Below, piece after piece: positions 43,864 to 51,935 of a stretch of 64,000 nt of DNA (positions within the stretch are counted from its first letter, which is position 1; the number at the start of each line of letters is the position of its first letter). This stretch comes from an uncultured Eubacterium sp. (GTDB taxonomy: Bacteria > Bacillota > Clostridia > Lachnospirales > Lachnospiraceae): NCBI GenBank assembly GCA_945910225.1, contig CAMDYG010000004.1, positions 1 through 64,000 on the forward strand, written 5' to 3'. Both the position numbers and the translations under genes were made by a program. The notes below the pieces were generated by a model that was not told the origin of the DNA, made no database searches, and saw only the letters and a list, made by a program, of their open reading frames with translations.

Positions 43864-43913
43864 TAGCAATCATGTATATTTTTAAAAATATGAAGAACAG
43901 GTAGGAAAAGAAT

Positions 43914-44690
43914 ATGAGAAAAAATGAGTTTATGAAAGTTACAAGAAAGATAACAGCAGCTACATTAATAGTGATGACAACTATTTCGTTAACAGCTTGC
44001 GGAAAAGAAAGCAGCAACGATACAAAGGCTTCGTTGGAAGTAATTGCAACCCAGATACAGACAGAGCAGGAGACAGAGAAACAGAGTACTAATACAGAGA
44101 GTTCAACACAAGATAATGAGATTGTGATTTTTGACGATCGTAGCAATTCAGAGTATAAGGATGAACAAAAATTTACAAGAGTTATTGGTCTTCCATTGCC
44201 TTCGGATTCATTTTATTATGAATATAGAAAGATAGACGATGGTCTGGTACAGCTAAAGAGTTCTAGCGGGAAGTATGATATTACATTGAAGTACCCAGAG
44301 ATATATGAACAGGTGAGTACAGCTGATGGAATTATATGGAATAAATACAATGAATATAAACCTGATTCTGGTATGACATTAGTTTTCGAAGATGACTGTT
44401 ATGATAGTTTTGCTGAATTTTTTAAGAAAAAATATGGTGTTGCGGATGAAAATTTTGATTATTTAGGGGGAAAACCTCGCAACACTATGATGTATAGAGC
44501 ATATGTACCTAAAGCTAGTGGAGGAATATGGTATGTTATAGAATATTATAACTATAGAACTGAGGATAATACGAATCGTTTTGCGGTGTGGGGATTTGAA
44601 AGCGATAACAGTAATTTTAAAGAGGAATTCAGTTATATAGAAGGCCTTGCAAATGATATATGCGATACTTATAACAATAGTGATTTCTAA
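43914..44690 (+). CDS. Lipoprotein of unknown function
   Basis: A 258-residue protein with a signal peptide and lipobox LTAC (Cys29), a Gln/Glu/Thr/Ser-rich linker (about 40-72) and an alpha/beta C-terminal domain (FYYEYRKIDDGLVQLKSSSG ... IWYVIEYYNYRTE, quoted in part). I recognise no family. AGGTAGGA precedes ATG. It has its own strong promoter opposite a small HTH regulator, and codes for a surface protein whose expression may be switched by that regulator. Confidence 0.75.
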   Translation: MRKNEFMKVTRKITAATLIVMTTISLTACGKESSNDTKASLEVIATQIQTEQETEKQSTNTESSTQDNEIVIFDDRSNSEYKDEQKFTRVIGLPLPSDSFYYEYRKIDDGLVQLKSSSGKYDITLKYPEIYEQVSTADGIIWNKYNEYKPDSGMTLVFEDDCYDSFAEFFKKKYGVADENFDYLGGKPRNTMMYRAYVPKASGGIWYVIEYYNYRTEDNTNRFAVWGFESDNSNFKEEFSYIEGLANDICDTYNNSDF

Positions 44691-44765
44691 TTTTTCCAAA
44701 TTCATAAAACCTTTTCTTAATTTCCTTTGTCATATAAGTAAATACAAAAAGCAAAGGAGAAGAAT

Positions 44766-45032
44766 ATGGACTATGAAAAAGATAAGGACATAACGTGTAG
44801 TAAAGAAGAATACGATATTGCTATAAGTTTTGCGAGAATGTGGGGAATACTTGAAGCGGTTAAGGATATACAGCCACTTGACACATTTAACGATAAGATA
44901 TTTCTGCTGGACTGGGCAAAAGAATTCGCAGAACGGCATGCGGATAAGTTTAGCAGTCCTGATGGAGATATCAGCACATTTTTTAAAGTAAAACTGCAAA
45001 ATCAGCTTATAAATGAACGGGGTGTGGTATAA
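44766..45032 (+). CDS. Small protein at the head of the sigma factor operon
   Basis: An 88-residue soluble protein of acidic character (KEEYDIAISFARMWGILEAV, then LLDWAKEFAERHADKF). I recognise no domain. AAAGGAG precedes ATG. Its stop TAA shares one base with the ATG of the next small ORF (TAATG), and that ORF in turn overlaps the sigma factor start, so three proteins appear translationally coupled. It could be a partner or anti-sigma for the membrane-fused sigma factor, but this is inference from position only. Confidence 0.7.
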   Translation: MDYEKDKDITCSKEEYDIAISFARMWGILEAVKDIQPLDTFNDKIFLLDWAKEFAERHADKFSSPDGDISTFFKVKLQNQLINERGVV

Positions 45033-45175
45033 TGAAAAAATGGTTACAGACTTCACCGGCTGTTGAGTGGTTTTGCAGACTTATAGCAAAAGAAAAAGAA
45101 GAATTTACAGCGGATAAAGATGTGAAAGAATTAATTAGTAAGAATATTAAGGAAGACAGAGGTAACAAAAGATGA
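45032..45175 (+). CDS. 47-residue micro-ORF coupled to the sigma factor
   Basis: ATG at 45032 overlaps the previous stop (TAATG) and the TGA at 45173-45175 overlaps the sigma factor ATG (ATGA). It encodes MKKWLQTSPAVEWFCRLIAK followed by a Lys/Glu-rich tail. Tight coupling on both sides is the main evidence that it is translated. No homologue is known to me. The Trp/Phe-rich start may be a short amphipathic helix. Confidence 0.6.
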   Translation: MKKWLQTSPAVEWFCRLIAKEKEEFTADKDVKELISKNIKEDRGNKR

Positions 45176-47055
45176 TCAATGGATATGAGGAGGCTGTATC
45201 TGCAGCTTTGCAGGGTAACAGCGAAGGTTTTGATTATTTATATCAGATGACTTTCAAAGACAAGTATTATATTGCTTTGAAGTATATGAAGAATGAAACA
45301 GATGCACAGGATGTATTACAGGATTCATATGTGAAAGCATTTTCAAAGCTTTCAACATTATCAGAACCAGCCAGATTCCCACAGTGGTTAGGCATGATAG
45401 TATCTAATACAGCTAAGAATACACTTGTGAAGAAGAATCCAATGTTGTTTACAGATATGGCAGCAGAAGATGGCGATGGTAATATTGAAGAATTTGATAT
45501 TGCAGATGAAAGCACACAGTATCAGCCAGAATTATCTTATACACAGCAGGAAACACAGGAGCTTGTAAGGGAGCTGATTAATTCTCTTTCTGATGAGCAG
45601 AGATTGTGTGTAATGATGTTCCATATAGATGGCTACAGCATAAGTGAGATAGCACAGTCACTTGATTGTTCAGAGAATACAGTTAAGTCAAGACTTAATT
45701 ATGGCAGAAAGAATATAAAGATTAAGGCGGAAGAACTCCAGAAGAGAGGCATGAAGTTATACAGCATATCTCCTATATTGCTTCTTGCACTTCTTGCAAA
45801 AAGAGAAAAAAGCTCTTCATATGCTGATGCAGGAGTATATGCAGCACAGAATACAATTGCATCACAGGTTTCTGCTCAGACAGGTGTCAGACTTGCAAAT
45901 GCAGGTCAGGGAATGGCACCACAGACAGGTGCCGGGATAACTGGAATGGGTCAGGGAGTTGCAGGAAAAGTAGGACAGACCGCAGTGACAGGAGCTAAGA
46001 CCGCATTTATTAAGACTGTTGCAGGCAAGGTAATAATAGCAATAGTAAGTGTGGCGGTTGTTGGAGCTGCAGTAGGCATAACAGTTAGTGTAGTTAATTC
46101 CAATAAAGAAAAGTCAGTTATAGAAGAACAGGTGGAAACAGATTCGGTGGATGATCGCACAGGTACAGTTGCAGAAACTGATACAGAGACAGCTATAGAA
46201 GCAACTACGGCTGCATCTCAGGTTCTTAGCAGAGAAGATTTAGCCGGTTATCTTCCAGCTCATGTTACTGTAGATACATTTGAAGGTATTCTTGCATATG
46301 ATAAGCCAGCTATACTTGATCTGTGTACAACAATTTATAATAAATTTATTGTCGTGCCAGATCAGGAGATTACACCATTAACAAAAGATATGGTGTTTAA
46401 TCCTGAAATAATGAATAATATTTTATCTCTTTATTCAACAGAAACTTATACAGGACAGTATGATAGAAATGATATGCTTGGTGTAGGATTGGGTTCTAAG
46501 AGTACTGCCAAGATTACAGATGTAATAAAAGATAAAGATAAGCTGCTTATTGGATATACTGTAACAAAGAAATCATTAAGCTCTAATGATAAGGCAACAT
46601 CAGAAGATTGGAATTGTACTATGGAAAAGGGCAGCGATGGTAAGTATAAGATTACTAATACAGCTAAGGGGAAATTACCTTCATCATCTAACGGAAGCCA
46701 GAATAATGCTGCATATGAAGGAATGAATAAATATATAGGAACATGGCAGTATGACAGGAATGAGATAACGATTAAAGCTGGCAATAAGCCTGGAACATGT
46801 ATGGTTATGTATGATTTTCATGCAAATTATGCAATAGCAAGTAGAACAGCAGAATGTACATATGATGCTGCAACAGACAGACTGGTATATACTTCTAAGC
46901 TGGTTCATGATATATCAATTGATATAAGAAATGGTGCTACAACTGAAGATGTAGAGAAAGAAACTAAAGTTGATGGTTATTATACGCTTGATGAAAATGG
47001 ACAGTTATATGACAGTTCTGATCAATGGTCTTATAAATACACAAAGACAAAATAG
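45172..47055 (+). CDS. ECF-type sigma factor fused to membrane anchor and extracytoplasmic domain
   Basis: Residues 12-95 are sigma region 2 (TDAQDVLQDSYVKAF) and 128-185 region 4 (EQRLCVMMFHIDGYSISEIA, then SENTVKSRLNYGRKNIK). A Gly/Gln/Ala-rich linker (about 215-275) leads to one membrane helix at about 285-308 (VIIAIVSVAVVGAAVGITV). Beyond lie a Thr/Glu linker and about 280 residues outside, ending with GTWQYDRNEITIKAGNKP and a beta-rich, lipocalin-like pattern. ECF sigma factors are normally about 180 residues, with a separate anti-sigma protein; here the sensor part seems attached to the sigma factor. It is coupled to two upstream small ORFs. Confidence 0.85.
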   Translation: MINGYEEAVSAALQGNSEGFDYLYQMTFKDKYYIALKYMKNETDAQDVLQDSYVKAFSKLSTLSEPARFPQWLGMIVSNTAKNTLVKKNPMLFTDMAAEDGDGNIEEFDIADESTQYQPELSYTQQETQELVRELINSLSDEQRLCVMMFHIDGYSISEIAQSLDCSENTVKSRLNYGRKNIKIKAEELQKRGMKLYSISPILLLALLAKREKSSSYADAGVYAAQNTIASQVSAQTGVRLANAGQGMAPQTGAGITGMGQGVAGKVGQTAVTGAKTAFIKTVAGKVIIAIVSVAVVGAAVGITVSVVNSNKEKSVIEEQVETDSVDDRTGTVAETDTETAIEATTAASQVLSREDLAGYLPAHVTVDTFEGILAYDKPAILDLCTTIYNKFIVVPDQEITPLTKDMVFNPEIMNNILSLYSTETYTGQYDRNDMLGVGLGSKSTAKITDVIKDKDKLLIGYTVTKKSLSSNDKATSEDWNCTMEKGSDGKYKITNTAKGKLPSSSNGSQNNAAYEGMNKYIGTWQYDRNEITIKAGNKPGTCMVMYDFHANYAIASRTAECTYDAATDRLVYTSKLVHDISIDIRNGATTEDVEKETKVDGYYTLDENGQLYDSSDQWSYKYTKTK

Positions 47056-47097
47056 CTGGTATTTATTATAGTAGATAATCTACGCTATCATAGAAAA

Positions 47098-47135
47098 AAA
47101 GAAACAAGGATTGCACATCCTTGTTTCTTTTTTTT
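47098..47135. terminator. Bidirectional terminator
   Basis: AAAGAAACAAGGAT / ATCCTTGTTTCTTT (14 base pairs, 5-base loop) with a T tract on the plus side and an A tract before it, serving both convergent genes. Confidence 0.9.
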
Positions 47136-47147
47136 CTGGATATCAGA

Positions 47148-48071
47148 TTAATCAGGATACTGGGAAGAGATTCCAAAGTACTCTTCTAAAGATAACCAGT
47201 CGCCGTTGTTATAAAGCTTAGTGGCAAGATCTACGCCAACATAGCGCAGATGCCATGATTCGTATTTGTATCCGGTGTAAGCATCTTTATTTTTAGGGAA
47301 ACGGATACAGAAACCATATTTGTAGCAGTTGTCATTAACCCATTTGCCTTCGTCAGTGTACTGGAAACTGTCTTCAATTGAGTTAAGGTCAAAGCAGAGT
47401 CCTGTCTGATGTTCAGAATATCCTGGTCTAGATGAATAAGTATCAGCTACGGATGCTCCGTCACTCTTAACATAACGATTATAAACATTAACCTGATAAT
47501 TGTAAGAACGATAACCGCTTGCTATATATATGTTAAGTCCATTAGCTGATGCATCTTTTAACATGCTGTTCCATGCACTCATAAGTGTTTTATCAAGACA
47601 TGTAGAACTCCGGTCAGCATTGTTAACTGGCTGATCAGGATTGGTAGGTATGAATCCGCTTGGAAGAGCATATGTCTTATTGGCAATAAGATGTCCGTCA
47701 ATATAAGTTGCACCATCAATCTCCTGTATAGAAAAGCCTTTAGAGGTTGTTCCTTTGGAAACAATATTGCCTGAAGGAAGCTGTGGCGCCGGATATGGGG
47801 AATTGTCAGAAACTGCTGTGGAAGATGCCGCTGTTGTGTCAGCAGAGTCGTCATTTACTGTATTATTTGAATCAGCCTGAATATCGGAATTGTCTTCTGA
47901 TATTGCACCAGTTTCTTTATTGTTGTCTGATTTTCCTGATCTGGAACAGCTTTTTACAGAAACAGAAATTATTATAATGATTAATATAAGTATTAAAGAG
48001 GCAACGCATGCGAGAATAATGCGGTTACGCCTAACTTCACGCTGCCTGCGGGATAAACGTCTTCTAGCCAT
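47148..48071 (-). CDS. D-alanyl-D-alanine carboxypeptidase (M15B, VanY-like)
   Basis: One N-terminal membrane anchor (about 16-38) is followed by an Asn/Ser/Asp-rich linker (40-95) and an M15 zinc peptidase domain. Motifs: IASGYRSYNYQV, SRPGYSEHQTGLCFDLNS (zinc His and Asp), and KYESWHLRYVGV (Glu and final zinc His). It trims the terminal D-Ala of peptidoglycan stem peptides outside the membrane. The Arg-rich start (RRRLSRRQREVRRNR) is a strong cytoplasmic stop signal. No vanA/B-type genes are nearby, so this is cell-wall maintenance rather than glycopeptide resistance. Confidence 0.9.
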   Translation of the reverse strand: MARRRLSRRQREVRRNRIILACVASLILILIIIIISVSVKSCSRSGKSDNNKETGAISEDNSDIQADSNNTVNDDSADTTAASSTAVSDNSPYPAPQLPSGNIVSKGTTSKGFSIQEIDGATYIDGHLIANKTYALPSGFIPTNPDQPVNNADRSSTCLDKTLMSAWNSMLKDASANGLNIYIASGYRSYNYQVNVYNRYVKSDGASVADTYSSRPGYSEHQTGLCFDLNSIEDSFQYTDEGKWVNDNCYKYGFCIRFPKNKDAYTGYKYESWHLRYVGVDLATKLYNNGDWLSLEEYFGISSQYPD

Positions 48072-48216
48072 AATATTAAAACCCTTTCAAATATAATTAA
48101 TGCAACTAATTATTGCATTGTTAAGAATATATTTCAAGGGGAAATGTAGAATACAACTTGTTTTAAATGCAATTATAAGCCATAATGTATGGAAGTAATG
48201 TAAAGTGAGGAATGTT

Positions 48217-49011
48217 ATGTACACTAAAGAACAGTTAATGTTGCAGTTGAAGGAAATGGGTTTAACAGGGAATGAAACAATCCTTATCCATTCATCTATG
48301 AAATCTATCGGAGAAGTTGAAGGTGGGGCAGATACTGTGCTTGATGCATGGATTGAATATTTCGGACATGGACTTTTGCTTCTTCCAACACATACATGGA
48401 AGAATATAAATGCGGATTCTCCTGTATATAATCCGAAGGAGACACCATCATGTGTAGGACTGCTTACTAATATGTTTCTTAAAAGAGATGGGGTAATAAG
48501 GTCACTTCATCCTACACACAGCATGGCAGGGATTGGAAAGAAAGCAGCAGAGTATCTGGCAGGTGAGGAAAACAATAACACACCATGTACACCGGGCGGC
48601 TGTTATGACAGATTAAGAAGCTGTGGAGGAAAGATTCTGCTTGTTGGCGTAGGACATGAGCGCAATACATTTATACACAGTGTTGAAGAGGTGCTTAATG
48701 TATCTCACAGATTGTTAGACAAGCCAATGAAATTGCAGATAGTAATGCCTGATGGCAGCATCAAGGAGTCATATATGAGAAAGCATTACAACGCAGACCA
48801 GCCTCACATATCAGAGGATTTCGTTAAGCTTAATCAGGCATTTCTTGACTGTAAGGCTGTGTGTGAAGTAACATTCGGTGACGCAGAGTGTCTTCTGTGC
48901 GATGCGCAGACAGTGTTTGAAGTTGTAAGGCATGTCATTGCACCAGACCCTGAATGTATTGTTACAAGCAGTTCAATTCCAAAGGAGCGCTGGGAAGCAC
49001 TTATTAAGTAG
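48217..49011 (+). CDS. AAC(3)-family N-acetyltransferase
   Basis: Matches the aminoglycoside 3-N-acetyltransferase/YokD fold: ILIHSSMKSIGEVEGGADTVLDAW at the start (quoted in part), LLLPTHTWKN, SLHPTHSMAGIG and ILLVGVGHERNTFIHSVEE with the catalytic-region His and Glu. 264 residues. Many genomic members of this family do not act on aminoglycosides, so resistance should not be assumed. I use ATG 48217, after GTGAGGAATG; GTG 48205 is a weaker choice. Confidence 0.85.
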   Translation: MYTKEQLMLQLKEMGLTGNETILIHSSMKSIGEVEGGADTVLDAWIEYFGHGLLLLPTHTWKNINADSPVYNPKETPSCVGLLTNMFLKRDGVIRSLHPTHSMAGIGKKAAEYLAGEENNNTPCTPGGCYDRLRSCGGKILLVGVGHERNTFIHSVEEVLNVSHRLLDKPMKLQIVMPDGSIKESYMRKHYNADQPHISEDFVKLNQAFLDCKAVCEVTFGDAECLLCDAQTVFEVVRHVIAPDPECIVTSSSIPKERWEALIK

Positions 49012-49039
49012 TAATATTAAATGCATATACATAAAAACA

Positions 49040-49068
49040 GGGGCGGCAGACCTAAGGTCTGTCGCCCC
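49040..49068. terminator. Strong hairpin terminator between convergent genes
   Basis: A 13-base-pair GC-rich stem (GGGGCGGCAGACC / GGTCTGTCGCCCC) with a 3-base loop. On the minus strand it is followed by TGTTTTTATG, so it best terminates hppA transcription. Confidence 0.85.
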
Positions 49069-49084
49069 AACTCCTTTAAATGTA

Positions 49085-51262
49085 TCATCTTATACCAAAG
49101 ATAAGGTAAAGCAGATTGTAGTTGTAGAACATTACTGCTGCAACAAGTGAAACAGTAGACATAATCTTGATAAGGATATCAAGAGATGGTCCTACAGTAT
49201 CCTTTAATGGATCACCTACAGTATCACCAACAACGGCTGCATCATGTGCTGGAGAGCCTTTGCCCTGTCCTTCAATAGCACCTGATTCGATGTACTTTTT
49301 ACCGTTATCCCATGCACCACCAGCGTTACCTGTAAAGATAGCAAGCATGATAGCTGAAAGAGTAGCACCGATAAGAAGACCGCCTACGAAGTAAGGTCCG
49401 AAAAGGAATCCGGCAATTACAGGGAAGATGATTGAGATGATAGCTGGCATACGCATTTCTTTTAATGCACCCTGAGATGATATCTCAATACATGTCTTAT
49501 AGTCTGGTTTAGCCTTTCCTTCAAGGATACCAGGAATGTCTCTGAACTGTCTTCTTACTTCTTCAACCATTTTACGGGCAGCATTGGCAACGGCTTCAAT
49601 AAGCATACCTGAGAACAGATATGGAAGAGCACCACCAACTAAAGCACCGGCAAGAATAAGTGGGTTAGTGAAGTTAAGGTCGAGGCTGCTTCCCTCTGGC
49701 TGGAATGCGTAAAGGAAACTAACCATAAGTGAAAGTGCTGCAAGTGAAGCTGAACCAATAGCAAAGCCTTTACCGATGGCAGCAGTTGTGTTACCAACTG
49801 AATCGAGCTTATCAGTAATCTCTCTTACCTCAGGTTCAAGCTCTGACATCTCTGCAATACCGCCGGCATTATCAGAGATTGGTCCATAAGTATCAACAGA
49901 AACAGTAGCTGATACGAATGAAAGCATACCAACGGCAGCCATGGCAATACCAAACATGCCTGAAACTGCATATGATGCATAAGTTGTAATACCTAAAACA
50001 ATAAGTGGATACATACAAGACTTCATACCAACTGAAAGACCCTGTGTAATAGTTAAAGCTGCACCTTCCTTAGAAGCCTGTGCAATTGTCTGCGTTGGCT
50101 TGTAATCATAACTTGTATAGTATTCTGCGATACCACCGATAATAACACCACTCACTACGCCAAGTGAGGCAGCAATCCAAGGTGATATGAAACCAATGTT
50201 AAATCCTGCAACTTTAAGAATATCTGCGCTCTCGCCATTGAATAACAGATATGTAGCAATGAATCCGCCGATAATTGTAATTCCGGCAGCACTCCATGTT
50301 GAGATATTAAGATCTCTGTGAGGGTTATCAGAACCCTTCTTTAAGAGAACATATGCGATGCCAAGAATAGATGCGATAAGTCCGATTGCAGCAAATACAA
50401 GTGGGAAATACATCATCTTAGAGAGCATTTCGTCTGAAACTTCAAGGTTATTAGCCACATTTGAAAGGTAAAGACTTACTGCAAGAATAATTGCTGAAGA
50501 AATAGCTCCAACGAATGATTCAAGAAGGTCAGAACCAAGTCCGGCAACATCACCTACATTATCACCAACGTTATCTGCGATAGTTGCAGGATTTCGTGGA
50601 TCATCTTCAGGGATATGTGCCTCTGTCTTACCAACAAGGTCAGCTCCCATATCTGCTGCCTTAGTATATATACCGCCGCCAACACGGTTAAACATAGCAA
50701 CAATTGAGCAGCCAAGTGCGTAGCATGAAAGACACTGTGTGAATACATGAGCACCACGGAGAGCCTCAATGTCAAGCATGTTAAGACCAAATCCAAATAT
50801 GATGTATACAAGGAAAAGTCCTAAAAGAGCGAAACCGCCAACGCAGAGACCCATAACTGAGCCGCCTTTTAAAGCTACTTTAAGTGTTGAACCAATGTTC
50901 TTAGTGTTGCGGGCTGTATTAGAAACTCTTACATTAGCGTAAGTAGCAATCTTCATACCTACCCAGCCTGCTGATGCACTCATGATAACACCAATCATGA
51001 AACATACAGATGGCTCCCAGCTGAATTCTCCATACTGGACAGTGAATATAGCTGCAAATGCGATTGCAATAATAACAACTACTACTGCAATAATCTTATA
51101 CTCGTATGTAATAAATGCGTTAGCACCAACCCTTATGGCTGCTGCGATTTCTTTCATACGGTCTGTTCCTTCATCAAGTTTCTTAACACCGATGAAGTTG
51201 AATGCTGCATAACCGAGCGCAAGCAGGGCTGCAACGATGACTAGAATTAATAAAGCTTCCAT
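49085..51262 (-). CDS. hppA: K+-dependent membrane-bound pyrophosphatase (Na+ or H+ pump)
   Basis: A 725-residue protein with about 16 membrane segments that couples pyrophosphate hydrolysis to ion export. The substrate site shows DNVGDNVGDVAGLGSDLLE near residue 225 and later DTYGPISDNAGGIAEM and a C-terminal GDTVGDPLKDTVGPS. The segment GNTTAAIGKG has Ala where K+-independent pumps have Lys, which is the known marker of K+-dependent enzymes; most of these in anaerobes pump Na+. GAGGAG precedes ATG. The 5' leader holds a perfect hairpin and a promoter. Confidence 0.95.
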   Translation of the reverse strand: MEALLILVIVAALLALGYAAFNFIGVKKLDEGTDRMKEIAAAIRVGANAFITYEYKIIAVVVVIIAIAFAAIFTVQYGEFSWEPSVCFMIGVIMSASAGWVGMKIATYANVRVSNTARNTKNIGSTLKVALKGGSVMGLCVGGFALLGLFLVYIIFGFGLNMLDIEALRGAHVFTQCLSCYALGCSIVAMFNRVGGGIYTKAADMGADLVGKTEAHIPEDDPRNPATIADNVGDNVGDVAGLGSDLLESFVGAISSAIILAVSLYLSNVANNLEVSDEMLSKMMYFPLVFAAIGLIASILGIAYVLLKKGSDNPHRDLNISTWSAAGITIIGGFIATYLLFNGESADILKVAGFNIGFISPWIAASLGVVSGVIIGGIAEYYTSYDYKPTQTIAQASKEGAALTITQGLSVGMKSCMYPLIVLGITTYASYAVSGMFGIAMAAVGMLSFVSATVSVDTYGPISDNAGGIAEMSELEPEVREITDKLDSVGNTTAAIGKGFAIGSASLAALSLMVSFLYAFQPEGSSLDLNFTNPLILAGALVGGALPYLFSGMLIEAVANAARKMVEEVRRQFRDIPGILEGKAKPDYKTCIEISSQGALKEMRMPAIISIIFPVIAGFLFGPYFVGGLLIGATLSAIMLAIFTGNAGGAWDNGKKYIESGAIEGQGKGSPAHDAAVVGDTVGDPLKDTVGPSLDILIKIMSTVSLVAAVMFYNYNLLYLIFGIR

Positions 51263-51308
51263 GTTTTTTCTCCTCGTTAAAAAATTATGTCCGTTACGCG
51301 TGTCTGTG

Positions 51309-51340
51309 AAGATAATAAATGTGGCGTCATTTATTATCTT
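51309..51340 (-). promoter_or_regulatory. Perfect hairpin in the hppA leader
   Basis: AAGATAATAAATG / CATTTATTATCTT, 13 perfect base pairs with a 6-base loop, lies between the hppA promoter and its start. No T run follows on the minus strand, so it is not a plain terminator. Confidence 0.55.
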
Positions 51341-51363
51341 ACTTTAAAGCACCAACTTGTTAA

Positions 51364-51392
51364 AGTTTACTAAAATAATGAGGAAAAGTCAA
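51364..51392 (-). promoter_or_regulatory. hppA promoter
   Basis: On the minus strand TTGACT (51392-51387), a 17-base spacer and TAAACT (51369-51364), about 100 bases before the hppA ATG. Confidence 0.65.
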
Positions 51393-51539
51393 TTTGATTT
51401 ATGCATATTTACTATGATAATGTTTTAACATATGAATTAGAAAAATATAGATGAAATTGCGTAAATATCAGCTATAATGTATAATTAAGCATGGTAAGTT
51501 AAAGTGAAAAACAGAAAAATATTGAAAGGAAAAGTTTTT

Positions 51540-51932
51540 ATGAAAATGAAATTAAGAAAGATAATGCAGCAGGCTGCTTCTTTTGTCGAAATTGTTTTAG
51601 CTGCATTTTTACTGATTGTTATAATATTTCTTGCAGGAAAGTTTATTGTAGAGAGTGTATGCGGAATCGGATATGAGAATGTAACATTGGAATATTTTCT
51701 TGAACAGGTTATGACACTTGCAATTGGAGTGGAGTTTGTGAAGATGCTTTGTACACATACTCCGGGAACAGTTATAGAAGTACTTCTTTTTGCAATATCA
51801 AGACAGATGATTGCAGGACATGTTTCAGGATTTGAGGCTTTGGCAGGAGTTGCTGCTATTGCAGGACTTTTTGCAACACATAGGTATCTGTATTGCAAGA
51901 GTCTTGGAGATTCAGATGAGAAGGAAGATTAA
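51540..51932 (+). CDS. PsiE-like membrane protein
   Basis: A 130-residue protein with four membrane segments. The middle segment (MTLAIGVEFVKML and VLLFAISRQMIAG) is like the phosphate-starvation-inducible PsiE family, where VLLFAIARQMI is conserved. ATG 51540 lies after AAAGGAAAAG; the in-frame ATG at 51504 has no ribosome binding site. It starts an operon with the GH95-like gene, which begins 4 bases after its stop. Function unknown. Confidence 0.7.
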   Translation: MKMKLRKIMQQAASFVEIVLAAFLLIVIIFLAGKFIVESVCGIGYENVTLEYFLEQVMTLAIGVEFVKMLCTHTPGTVIEVLLFAISRQMIAGHVSGFEALAGVAAIAGLFATHRYLYCKSLGDSDEKED

Positions 51933-51935
51933 GGA

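Noticed and set aside
48217-49011. Aminoglycoside resistance gene
   Set aside because: Family membership is clear, but chromosomal AAC(3)/YokD-like proteins often do not modify aminoglycosides, and there is no mobile element or resistance context.
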